From positions 1-64,000 of the forward strand of contig CALXNS010000087.1 in NCBI GenBank assembly GCA_944389815.1: a stretch of 64,000 nt of DNA, given 5' to 3'. Positions 42,022 through 49,339 of this stretch are shown one piece after another. The position numbers and the translations under genes were made by a program. Within the stretch, counting starts at the first letter, position 1, and each line of letters starts with the position of its first letter. The notes under the pieces were generated by a model that was not told where the DNA came from, made no database searches, and saw nothing but the letters and a program-made list of their open reading frames with translations. This DNA comes from an uncultured Victivallis sp. GTDB taxonomy: Bacteria; Verrucomicrobiota; Lentisphaeria; Victivallales; Victivallaceae.

Positions 42022-42489
42022 ATGGAAATTGAAGAAATCAAGACGATCGTCAGACTGATGAGCGAACATGACCTCACCGAGTTCAAGATCGAGGCGGAAG
42101 CGTACAATTTGTGCATCCGCCGCGGTTCCGGCGCACCTCCTGCGCAAGTTGTGATGGCAGCGCCCGCGGCGATGCCGCTTGCGGCGCCTGCCGCAGCGCC
42201 CGCGGCGGCGGCTTCAGTTCCGGCGCCCGCGGCGCCTGCGGAACCGGCTGTTCCGGTGACGACGATCGACTCCCCGCTGGTCGGAACCTTCTACCGGGCG
42301 GCTTCGCCGGAAGCGCAGCCGTTTGTCAAGGTCGGCGACAAGGTGACGGAAGAGACGATCGTCGGCATCATCGAAGCGATGAAGGTCATGAACGAAATCA
42401 AGGCGGAAAAGAGCGGCGTCGTCAAGGAAGTTCTCGTGGAGAACGGGCAGCCGGTTGAATACGGACAGGCGCTTTTCGTCATCGAATAA
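42022..42489 (+). CDS. accB: Biotin carboxyl carrier protein of acetyl-CoA carboxylase
   Basis: 155 residues. A helical start (EIEEIKTIVRLMSEHDLTEF) leads through an Ala/Pro linker (about 43-75) to the biotinyl domain, VTTIDSPLVGTFYRAASPEA, with the biotinylated lysine in IIEAMKVMNEIKAEKSG. It carries the carboxyl group between AccC and the carboxyltransferase. accC starts 21 bp downstream. The carboxyltransferase genes accA and accD are not in this window. The 99-bp gap before it is AT-rich at its end and may hold a promoter that I could not fix. Confidence 0.95.
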   Translation: MEIEEIKTIVRLMSEHDLTEFKIEAEAYNLCIRRGSGAPPAQVVMAAPAAMPLAAPAAAPAAAASVPAPAAPAEPAVPVTTIDSPLVGTFYRAASPEAQPFVKVGDKVTEETIVGIIEAMKVMNEIKAEKSGVVKEVLVENGQPVEYGQALFVIE

Positions 42490-42510
42490 GCAACGGGAGG
42501 CGAAGTTTTC

Positions 42511-43878
42511 ATGTTCAATAAAATTCTGATCGCCAACCGGGGAGAGATTGCGGTGCGGGTCATCCGTGCCTGCCGTGAACTCGGCATCCGTACGGTGGCG
42601 GTGTATTCGCAGGCCGATGCCGACAGCATGGCGGTACGTTTTGCCGACGAGGCGGTCTGCATCGGTCCAGCGCAGTCGTCCGCGAGTTATCTTCTGATCG
42701 ACCGTATCCTTTCGGTGGCGGCGATCTGTGACGTGGATGCGATTCATCCCGGTTACGGTTTTCTGTCGGAAAACGCATATTTTGCGGAAGCGTGCCGCAA
42801 GCACGGGATCGCATTCATCGGTCCGACGCCGGAGGCGATGCGGGCGCTCGGCGACAAAGCGGTGGCCCGGGATACAATGAAGAAGGCGGGAGTGCCGACG
42901 ACGCCGGGCAGTGAAGGGATTCTGATCAGCGAAGCCGATGCGCTCAAAACCGCGCATCAGTTGAAATATCCGGTCATCATCAAGGCGGTTGCCGGCGGCG
43001 GCGGTCGCGGGATGCGCATTGCGCACAATGACGCAAGTTTGATTCAGGGGTATCATGCGGCGCGTACCGAAGCGGAGAACGCCTTCGGCAATGGTGCGCT
43101 GTACATGGAAAAATTCCTGGTGAATCCGCGTCACATCGAAATACAGATTCTGGCCGACAATTACGGCAACGTCATTCACCTTGGTGAACGCGACTGCAGT
43201 GTGCAGCGGCGGAATCAGAAACTGATCGAAGAGTCGCCGAGTCCGGCGATTTCGGCCCGGACCCGTGAGAAGATCGGTGCGGCCGCGGTCCGTGCGGCCA
43301 AGGCGGCGAATTATACCAGTGCGGGAACGATCGAATTTCTGTTCACCGAGGACGGAAATTTTTATTTCATGGAGATGAACACCCGCATTCAGGTCGAGCA
43401 CCCGGTAACCGAGGCGGTGACGCGAATCGACCTCATCAAGGAGCAGATCCGTATTGCTGCGGGCGAACGTCTCTCCTATCGGCAGAAGGATGTGAACTTC
43501 AGCGGACATGCGATCGAATGCCGGATCAACGCGGAAGATCCGGCGAATAATTTCGCGCCGAGTCCCGGAAAGATCGAACTCTTTGTGCCGTCCGGCGGTC
43601 CGAATGTCCGGATCGATACGCACGCCTACACCGGTTATCGGATTCCGTCCTATTACGACAGCATGATCGGAAAACTCATCACCTGGGGGCCGACCCGGGC
43701 GGATGCGCTGGCCACCTGCCGCCGGGCGCTGGACGAGATTGTGATTGAAGGGGTCAAGACGACGATTCCCTTCCAGAAACATATTGTTTCGCACAAGAAT
43801 TTCGCCGAAGGCAAATACGATACCGGATTTGTCGAACGTTTGATGCAGGAACGGGCAACCACGCACAAGGAGGAATGA
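42511..43878 (+). CDS. accC: Biotin carboxylase of acetyl-CoA carboxylase
   Basis: 455 residues, full length. [37 protein letters not shown], the ATP-grasp glycine loop [32 protein letters not shown], and [18 protein letters not shown] with the catalytic Glu/Arg are all present. It carboxylates biotin on AccB with bicarbonate and ATP, the first step of fatty acid synthesis. GGGAGG precedes the ATG. Asp23-family and AmaP-like genes follow within 5 and about 95 bp. Confidence 0.96.
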   Translation: MFNKILIANRGEIAVRVIRACRELGIRTVAVYSQADADSMAVRFADEAVCIGPAQSSASYLLIDRILSVAAICDVDAIHPGYGFLSENAYFAEACRKHGIAFIGPTPEAMRALGDKAVARDTMKKAGVPTTPGSEGILISEADALKTAHQLKYPVIIKAVAGGGGRGMRIAHNDASLIQGYHAARTEAENAFGNGALYMEKFLVNPRHIEIQILADNYGNVIHLGERDCSVQRRNQKLIEESPSPAISARTREKIGAAAVRAAKAANYTSAGTIEFLFTEDGNFYFMEMNTRIQVEHPVTEAVTRIDLIKEQIRIAAGERLSYRQKDVNFSGHAIECRINAEDPANNFAPSPGKIELFVPSGGPNVRIDTHAYTGYRIPSYYDSMIGKLITWGPTRADALATCRRALDEIVIEGVKTTIPFQKHIVSHKNFAEGKYDTGFVERLMQERATTHKEE

Positions 43879-43882
43879 AATT

Positions 43883-44353
43883 ATGAAATCGACAGCAGCA
43901 TCCAAGAAGAACACCGAACCGGTCGAACACACTTCCGCCGTGCTGGAAGGGAATTCCGGACTTGGAGACGTTCGGATTCACGAAAACGTCATTGCCTCGC
44001 TGGTGCGGAAGGCTGCGCTGGGGGTGGAGGGCATTTCCCGTCTGGCGGGCAATGCGCTGGTGGACAACATCGCCGAATTCGTCGGCAGCCGTCGGATGCA
44101 GTCGCGGGCGATCACCATCGACATGGATGACAACAACCGTGTCGCCATCGAGGTGAAGGTCAACATCATCTTCGGTTATAACATTCCGGAAGTGGCGCAG
44201 GCCGTTCAGAAGGCGGTGGTCGAAGGCGTGGAATCGGTGACCGGCATGACGGTCACCAAGGTGCATGTGGTTGTTCAGGAAATTGAAGAACCCGTGAAGG
44301 AAGAAGAGGAAGAAGAGGACGCGGAATCGACTGATTCGATGCCGATCAACTGA
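43883..44353 (+). CDS. Asp23/Gls24-family (YqhY-like) protein
   Basis: 156 residues. The Asp23 domain covers about residues 28-130: GDVRIHENVIASLVRKAALG, then VEGISRLAGN, ITIDMDDNNRVAIEVKVNII and VTGMTVTKVHVVVQEIEEP, and a very acidic tail (EEEEEEDAESTD). Cytoplasmic. In Bacillus the same neighbour order accB-accC-yqhY exists, where YqhY influences acetyl-CoA carboxylase activity. It starts 4 bp after the accC stop, so it is in the same operon and may have that role here. The next gene is its likely membrane partner. Confidence 0.88.
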   Translation: MKSTAASKKNTEPVEHTSAVLEGNSGLGDVRIHENVIASLVRKAALGVEGISRLAGNALVDNIAEFVGSRRMQSRAITIDMDDNNRVAIEVKVNIIFGYNIPEVAQAVQKAVVEGVESVTGMTVTKVHVVVQEIEEPVKEEEEEEDAESTDSMPIN

Positions 44354-44447
44354 TTTCCATTGATTTCCATACGGGGGCGGCGGGACAACGAAAAGCTTGG
44401 TGTTCCGCATCTTCCCCCGGGATATTTTCGCAGGGGGAGGATCGAGG

Positions 44448-44999
44448 ATGAGTTTCTGGAACGATGTGACGAGCAGCGATTTCTGGTACGGGCTCACGTA
44501 CAGCGATTTCAACCGCGGTTATCTGGTTGGCGCGGCGGTGGTGCTGGGACTGCTGCTGTTGTTGTTGATTCTGCGTCTGATACTGGGGCTGCTGTTCCGC
44601 ACGAGACGGAGCGGGACGCTAATTGTGCCGAGTCCCGATGGCGATCTGGTCATTTCGCGCGATGCGGTGCAGAGCGCGGTGCGGCGTGTGGTCGAGTCGT
44701 TCGATCAATTTGACGTGCGGCGGATCCAGCTCTACCGGAAGGGAAAATTTTATTCGCTGACATTGTTCTGCAGTTATGCTGCGGGGAACGCGGGAGTCCC
44801 GGAACTGGCGGGAAAACTCAAGCCGCAACTTTTGGAAACCTTGAAGACGATGTTCGGCATCACCAATTTGCGTTCTATCCGCATTCAAATTGAGAAGTTG
44901 TCCTCGACGGGCGACGAAGAGGCGCGTCGTCGCGCCGGCGACGCCACGCCGGCGGAAATTGAAAATGCCGCGGCTTCTTATGTTGCTCCTGGCTTCTGA
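44448..44999 (+). CDS. AmaP-like membrane protein (Asp23-domain anchor)
   Basis: 183 residues from the ATG at 44448, which has GGGGGAGG upstream; an earlier in-frame start lacks one. After a short amphipathic start (WNDVTSSDFWYGLTYSDF) come one or two transmembrane segments (about 25-48, GAAVVLGLLLLLLILRLILGLL). The remainder, with VPSPDGDLVISRDAVQSAVR and IRIQIEKL, resembles the Asp23-related soluble domain of AmaP, which anchors Asp23 to the membrane in staphylococci. Its place directly after an Asp23 gene supports this. The 3' end overlaps maf by 35 bp. Confidence 0.7.
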   Translation: MSFWNDVTSSDFWYGLTYSDFNRGYLVGAAVVLGLLLLLLILRLILGLLFRTRRSGTLIVPSPDGDLVISRDAVQSAVRRVVESFDQFDVRRIQLYRKGKFYSLTLFCSYAAGNAGVPELAGKLKPQLLETLKTMFGITNLRSIRIQIEKLSSTGDEEARRRAGDATPAEIENAAASYVAPGF

Positions 45000-45537
45000 A
45001 TCTCCGCGCCGGCGGGAATTGCTGCATCAGGCCGGATTTGAATTTACCGTCGAGCCCGCCGTCGGGGTGGAGGAGTTGAAAAAACACTCCGATCCGCGTG
45101 CACTTCCGGCGATCAATGCCGGGCGGAAAGCGGCGGCGGTCGCAGCGTTGCATCCGGAGGATTGGGTGCTCGGCGCGGATACGATCGTGCTTTTCGGCAA
45201 TCGTGTGATCGGAAAGCCGCGCGATCTGAATGAGGCGGAGGAAATTCTTCTTTCGCTTTCCGGAGAAGTTCATGAAGTGATCACCGGTGTGGCGTTGATT
45301 GGAGTTGCGCGGGGGATCCGGGAGATCTGGAGCGAAGTTACCCGGGTGCATTTCCGGGAATTGACTTCCGAGACCATTCGCCGTTATCTCGAACTTGTGC
45401 CGGTGCTGGATAAGGCGGGAGCTTACGGCATTCAGGAACATGGCGAGATGCTGGTGGAATCCGTGGACGGGGATTTCAACAACGTGATCGGATTGCCGAT
45501 ATCATCGGTGACGGAGCATCTGAAGAAATATTTCTGA
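44965..45537 (+). CDS. maf: Maf-family nucleotide pyrophosphatase
   Basis: 190 residues from the ATG at 44965. LLLASESPRRRELLHQAGFE is the Maf signature with the SxSPRR motif, followed by AGRKAAAVAALHPEDWVLGADTIV, IGKPRDLNEAEEILLSLSG and the end GAYGIQEHGEMLVESVDGDF. Maf proteins hydrolyse dTTP, UTP or modified nucleotides to the monophosphate, acting as house-cleaning enzymes. It overlaps the AmaP-like gene by 35 bp, so it is the last gene of the accB operon. It meets the DUF4932 pseudogene convergently 40 bp later with no obvious terminator. Confidence 0.92.
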   Translation: MPRLLMLLLASESPRRRELLHQAGFEFTVEPAVGVEELKKHSDPRALPAINAGRKAAAVAALHPEDWVLGADTIVLFGNRVIGKPRDLNEAEEILLSLSGEVHEVITGVALIGVARGIREIWSEVTRVHFRELTSETIRRYLELVPVLDKAGAYGIQEHGEMLVESVDGDFNNVIGLPISSVTEHLKKYF

Positions 45538-45577
45538 ATGCCGTTTTTGGTTGTGCGGCGGGATGCGCTGTTTCCGC

Positions 45578-47055
45578 TTACGGTTCCAGTGGGGGCGCGG
45601 ATGCCGGCGCGGTGCGAAACCGGTACAATGTCACCGGAAGTACGCCGCCATCGGTGCTGATGAAGCCGGACGACGCCGTTTCGAGATTGAACTTGAAGGC
45701 ATAATCGGTATCGGGTTCAAGTTTCCATTGAATGGTAAAAATGGTGCCGTCCGCGTTGTACGCGGCGGATCGGATTTCCGGTATGTTGAAGGATGTCGGA
45801 TAAACCGCCGCTGATGGTTTCATATGCTTATTGAAGACAATGACCAGTTCCGTCGTTTCCGGATCGACGTCGGTTGCGCCGTCGGCGGGGGTGATCGAGA
45901 GGATGGCTGGAGCGTTGGCTATGGCGAGTTCGCGCGCGTGGAGGAACTCATCAAGGATCCGGCGGGAGTTTTCGGAGTTGACGCAGTCGATATATGCTGC
46001 CGCGCCGTCGGAATAATGCCAGTCGGGAGGGTTGTTTTTCCGTTCGGCGAGAATCGTTCGATAAATTGGTTCGACAAGCACGAAGCCCCGGCCTTTTTCC
46101 TTTTCGATATATTCCGGGATTGTTTCTTCGCCGTACAGGTCGTGAAGCAAGACGAGAGCCGCCGCCCGGTTGAAGGTTTCGATCATCATGGTTTCCGGTT
46201 TCCCGTACCCCATGCGGCTCATCGCTTCCCGGAACGGTGTGAAAAATTCCTCCGCAGCCGTTTGAATTTGCGGATAAATCGCTGAAGTGACCGGGTTCGT
46301 CCACGGGTGGGAGAGAATTCATGGGCGAGAAAAAGGGCGTGTTTGATCGTGAGTTGTTGCCGCACTTCGGATGGGAGTTCGGCAGGAGCCCGGAACTCCG
46401 GGGAGACAAATTTGCTGACCAGATGAAGATGAAATTCGTGGTTTTGCTCCATCGAATCGCTTGTGCCGCCGTTTTCAAACATGGAAGGATTGATCGTGAA
46501 ACGGAGGGGCCGGGGATCTCCGTAGAAACGTTCGAGGTGCGCAATGAGAGAGGATTGCTCCAGATATTTCCGCCAGAATTCGCACTGAGGATGGTAGAGA
46601 GGTAATTGGGTCGTGTGAAATTCCGCAAAATTGCTCCGGCGGGCGAAGTCGTTCAATTGTTCCAGAAATACATCAAGTTTTTCCCGGGGCCAGCGGTGAT
46701 CCAGCGTGTCGAGCGCGTCAGCTGGAATCTGCGGTGATTCGATGGACGTGAGGCGAAAGGCCAGAGAGGGAATCGCATCGTAACTTACGCTGTGCCGGCG
46801 CTGGAATTCGCGTGCCGTTCCGATCACCGGATGCGTTTTCAATTCGGCGAAATGCGTTTCCATCGCCGCCTCGTATCCGGGATGGCCGCAGCGGCTGAAT
46901 TCCGAACAGCCCGCATAATGAAAGATGAGGGAAAGCAGTTCAAGGCGAATGTCGGGACACACCGTCACGACGCCTGACGCATCTTCGGCGGAACCGCCCA
47001 GGTATAAAAAAAGCACCAGCACTGCGGCGGAGACTCTCTTCAAAAATTGATCCAT
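45578..47055 (-). pseudogene. DUF4932-type secreted metallopeptidase-like protein, frameshifted
   Basis: Two frames (46219-47055 and 45578-46222) make one protein of about 490 residues. It has a signal peptide (FLKRVSAAVLVLFLYLGGSA), the DUF4932 domain and a C-terminal Ig-like domain (SITPADGATDVDPETTELVI). The first frame reads LFLAHEFSP and then goes out of frame; a two-base removal from the CTCTC at 46309-46316 restores LAHEFSHPWTNPV and joins the second frame (FREAMSRMGYGKPETMMIETFN). HEFSH is an HExxH zinc site, so the break falls in the presumed active site. AGGAGG precedes the ATG at 47055. It could be a pseudogene, a slippage-controlled gene or a sequencing error. Confidence 0.8.
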
Positions 47056-47105
47056 GGAAGACGTTCCTCCTGATTCTCTTCCTGTCCTGGATACAACGAT
47101 AATGA

Positions 47106-47134
47106 AAAATAACCCCTCGGATTCTTGATTACAA
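47106..47134 (-). promoter_or_regulatory. Promoter of the DUF4932 gene (TATTTT class)
   Basis: On the minus strand TTGTAA (47134-47129), 17-bp spacer, TATTTT (47111-47106) preceded by GT. Same form as at rpsO and dedA. About 50 bp before the start codon. The -35 overlaps the operator-like palindrome. Confidence 0.55.
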
Positions 47135-47145
47135 ATACGTATTTG
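47132..47145. promoter_or_regulatory. LacI-type operator palindrome
   Basis: CAAATACGTATTTG is a perfect 14-bp palindrome with a central CG, the layout of LacI/GalR-family operators. It overlaps the -35 of the DUF4932 promoter and lies 207 bp before the LacI-family start. Confidence 0.6.
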
Positions 47146-47287
47146 ATTTTTCCATGGGGAATCCTTTTCAATGATTTTATCTCACATTTGGGGAAATGAA
47201 TGTGTACAATACGCAGTTGTGTTACGAATTGAACCGTTTCCCGGCCATGCACATGTGGCAAAATAAATAAAAATTTCGACTCAACTC

Positions 47288-47316
47288 TTGACTTTTGTTT
47301 TCGTTTGATGTATAAT
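47288..47316 (+). promoter_or_regulatory. Promoter of the LacI-pseudopilin-hydrolase genes
   Basis: TTGACT (47288-47293), 17-bp spacer, TATAAT (47311-47316), 36 bp before the ATG. One of the best sigma-70 matches in the window. Confidence 0.7.
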
Positions 47317-47351
47317 TTATCCATAGAAAATATTTACTAAAAGAAAAAGTG

Positions 47352-48443
47352 ATGTCGGAAACAACAAAAAACACGCGCAAAAGCGCTTCCAGGGGCGGCG
47401 GCACGTTGAAACAGATTGCGGAACGGGCCGGTTGCTCGGTGCCGACGGTGAGCCGCGTGCTGAACGGTTACAAAACCGGTTTCTCCGTAAAGCCGGAAGT
47501 CGCGGCGCGAATTCACGCGGCGGTCAAGGAATTTCATTATGCGCCGAACCCGCTGCTGCGTTCGATCCGGGCGAAGAATTCCAAGGTGATCGCGATCTTC
47601 GATCCGGTGAGCAATACATTCGGTTCGCTGCGCGATGCGAAAAGCGGGTTTCTCGAAGAGATCGCCGCGACGGATTTTTTTGACGTGACGAAATATGTTT
47701 CGCTTTATCATGCGGAAAGTTACAGGCTTCCATTACCCCCCGCCGGCGCTCTGCTTTTCGACATCAGTGAACCGACGTTTCTCAATTTCATGGAAGAGAG
47801 CCGCATCCCCTACGTCGTCATCAACGGCATCAGCCGGGAACACGGTTGTTCCATCCTGTTCGACGAGGCGGAAAACGTCCGGTGCGTCATTTCCGAACTT
47901 CACCGCCTCGGACATCGGCGGATCGTCTTCTTCAGCAATTATCCCGACCGGGGCGGCGCCACCATGCATTATTCCGGGCGGGTCCGAATGGAATCGTTCC
48001 GCCGCGAAACACTCCTGCAGGATTGTGACGAAATTCCCGGCGACCTCTTCGAAACCGGTGACGCGGCCGCATTCCTGGCACGTGCCGTCGATGCATTCGG
48101 CGCAACCGCCGTCGTCTGTAACGACCACGCCTGCGCAATGAATCTGGTGTTGACCGGAAATACCCTGGAACGTATCCGAAAACATGAATTCTGCCTGGTC
48201 TCGCTGAGCGATGATTTCCCCCTTGAACGCGGCGATACGCCGATTGCCGCCGTCGCCGCGGACGGCATCTCCGTCGGGCGCACCGCGGCGCGGGTCCTTC
48301 TCGAACGCATCGAGGCGAATGAAAAAAAAATCCATGAAGAGAATATGGAGAACAAGGAACAGAGCACACGCCCGAACCGCTTGCTCCTGCCGGGGAAACT
48401 GCTCGTTCGCGGCACTCTTTTTCCAAACAGCAGCCGGAAATAA
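47352..48443 (+). CDS. LacI-family transcription regulator
   Basis: 363 residues from the ATG at 47352; a GTG one codon earlier is possible. The DNA-binding helix-turn-helix is clear: TLKQIAERAGCSVPTVSRVL followed by NGYKTGFSVKPEVAARI and the hinge. The rest is the periplasmic-binding-protein-like sugar sensor (VIAIFDPVSNTFGSLRDAKS, HRLGHRRIVFFSNYP, ATAVVCNDHACAMNLV). It starts a run lacI-pseudopilin-hydrolase and faces the DUF4932 gene. The palindrome at 47132-47145 is its probable site. No good ribosome-binding sequence precedes the start (AAAAGAAAAAG). Confidence 0.85.
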   Translation: MSETTKNTRKSASRGGGTLKQIAERAGCSVPTVSRVLNGYKTGFSVKPEVAARIHAAVKEFHYAPNPLLRSIRAKNSKVIAIFDPVSNTFGSLRDAKSGFLEEIAATDFFDVTKYVSLYHAESYRLPLPPAGALLFDISEPTFLNFMEESRIPYVVINGISREHGCSILFDEAENVRCVISELHRLGHRRIVFFSNYPDRGGATMHYSGRVRMESFRRETLLQDCDEIPGDLFETGDAAAFLARAVDAFGATAVVCNDHACAMNLVLTGNTLERIRKHEFCLVSLSDDFPLERGDTPIAAVAADGISVGRTAARVLLERIEANEKKIHEENMENKEQSTRPNRLLLPGKLLVRGTLFPNSSRK

Positions 48444-48476
48444 AAGCTCATCTTACGCAAAATATGGGAGGAAAAA

Positions 48477-49301
48477 ATGTCCGGAAGAGTTGCATTTATT
48501 GAATTTTCAGCCGTGTTCATGCCGCGGCGCAGAACCGGAATCGGTTCCTTTTCAGAATCGGGAAGGCGGATTGCCTTTTCCCCGGCGATGCTTCAATTTA
48601 CATTGATTGAACTTCTAGTGGTAATTGCGATCATCGCGATTCTCGCTTCGATGCTGCTTCCCGCGTTGAACCGGGCGCGCGACGCCGCCGCCCAGGCGCA
48701 ATGCGTCTCGAACATGAAACAACTGGGCAACGCGACGGCGCTCTACTGCGGCGATTTCGCCGAATATGTCCCGCCCGCGGCGAAAAAGGACTGGTCGTGG
48801 TTCTGGTACAACAACCTCGACTACTTCAAGATCGGCGGAATCAGTTATTCGATCGTCAATTACGGCGGAACGACGAATTTCCTGAAAATCAATATGGTCT
48901 GCCCGAAAACCAAGCTGAAAAACCGGATCGATTACAGTTACGGCCGCAATGGTCACGGCCCGGTGGACACCAACAATTTAATCGTGACCAAACTCGGCAA
49001 GATCCTCAACCCCTCTTCCAAGATCGATTATCTCGATTCACAGGGGAAGATCACCGGTGCAAACATTGAAAACGGTGGATTCATCCAATACAAGATCGCC
49101 GTCAAACCACTCTGGTACGATCAGGATAAGCAGGGCGTGGCCTACCGGCACAGCGGCCGGACCAATGTGAATTTCTTCGACGGTCACGCCGAGAGCCGAA
49201 GCTGGGAGTCGATCGTGAGCAGACTCGATTACAATCCGAGCGAAAATGAAAGCATGATGAAGCAGTTCTGGACCTGGGACGGAAAGCGTCACGATATTTG
49301 A
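48477..49301 (+). CDS. Prepilin-like protein with H-X9-DG signature, long leader
   Basis: 274 residues from the ATG at 48477, chosen because GGGAGG lies in front. The leader is unusually long (about 40 residues, Arg-rich) before [10 protein letters not shown] and [15 protein letters not shown]. As in the other copy, Gly at -1 is missing (Gln here). The C-terminal half holds [12 protein letters not shown], an H-X9-DG match, and [13 protein letters not shown]-type sequence typical of these proteins. It should be an inner-membrane-anchored pseudopilin. It sits between a LacI regulator (33 bp) and a glycoside hydrolase (38 bp), the same context as the first locus. Confidence 0.85.
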   Translation: MSGRVAFIEFSAVFMPRRRTGIGSFSESGRRIAFSPAMLQFTLIELLVVIAIIAILASMLLPALNRARDAAAQAQCVSNMKQLGNATALYCGDFAEYVPPAAKKDWSWFWYNNLDYFKIGGISYSIVNYGGTTNFLKINMVCPKTKLKNRIDYSYGRNGHGPVDTNNLIVTKLGKILNPSSKIDYLDSQGKITGANIENGGFIQYKIAVKPLWYDQDKQGVAYRHSGRTNVNFFDGHAESRSWESIVSRLDYNPSENESMMKQFWTWDGKRHDI

Positions 49302-49339
49302 CCGTTTCAATGATTGAAAAAATAGAAGGTGGGAAATTG

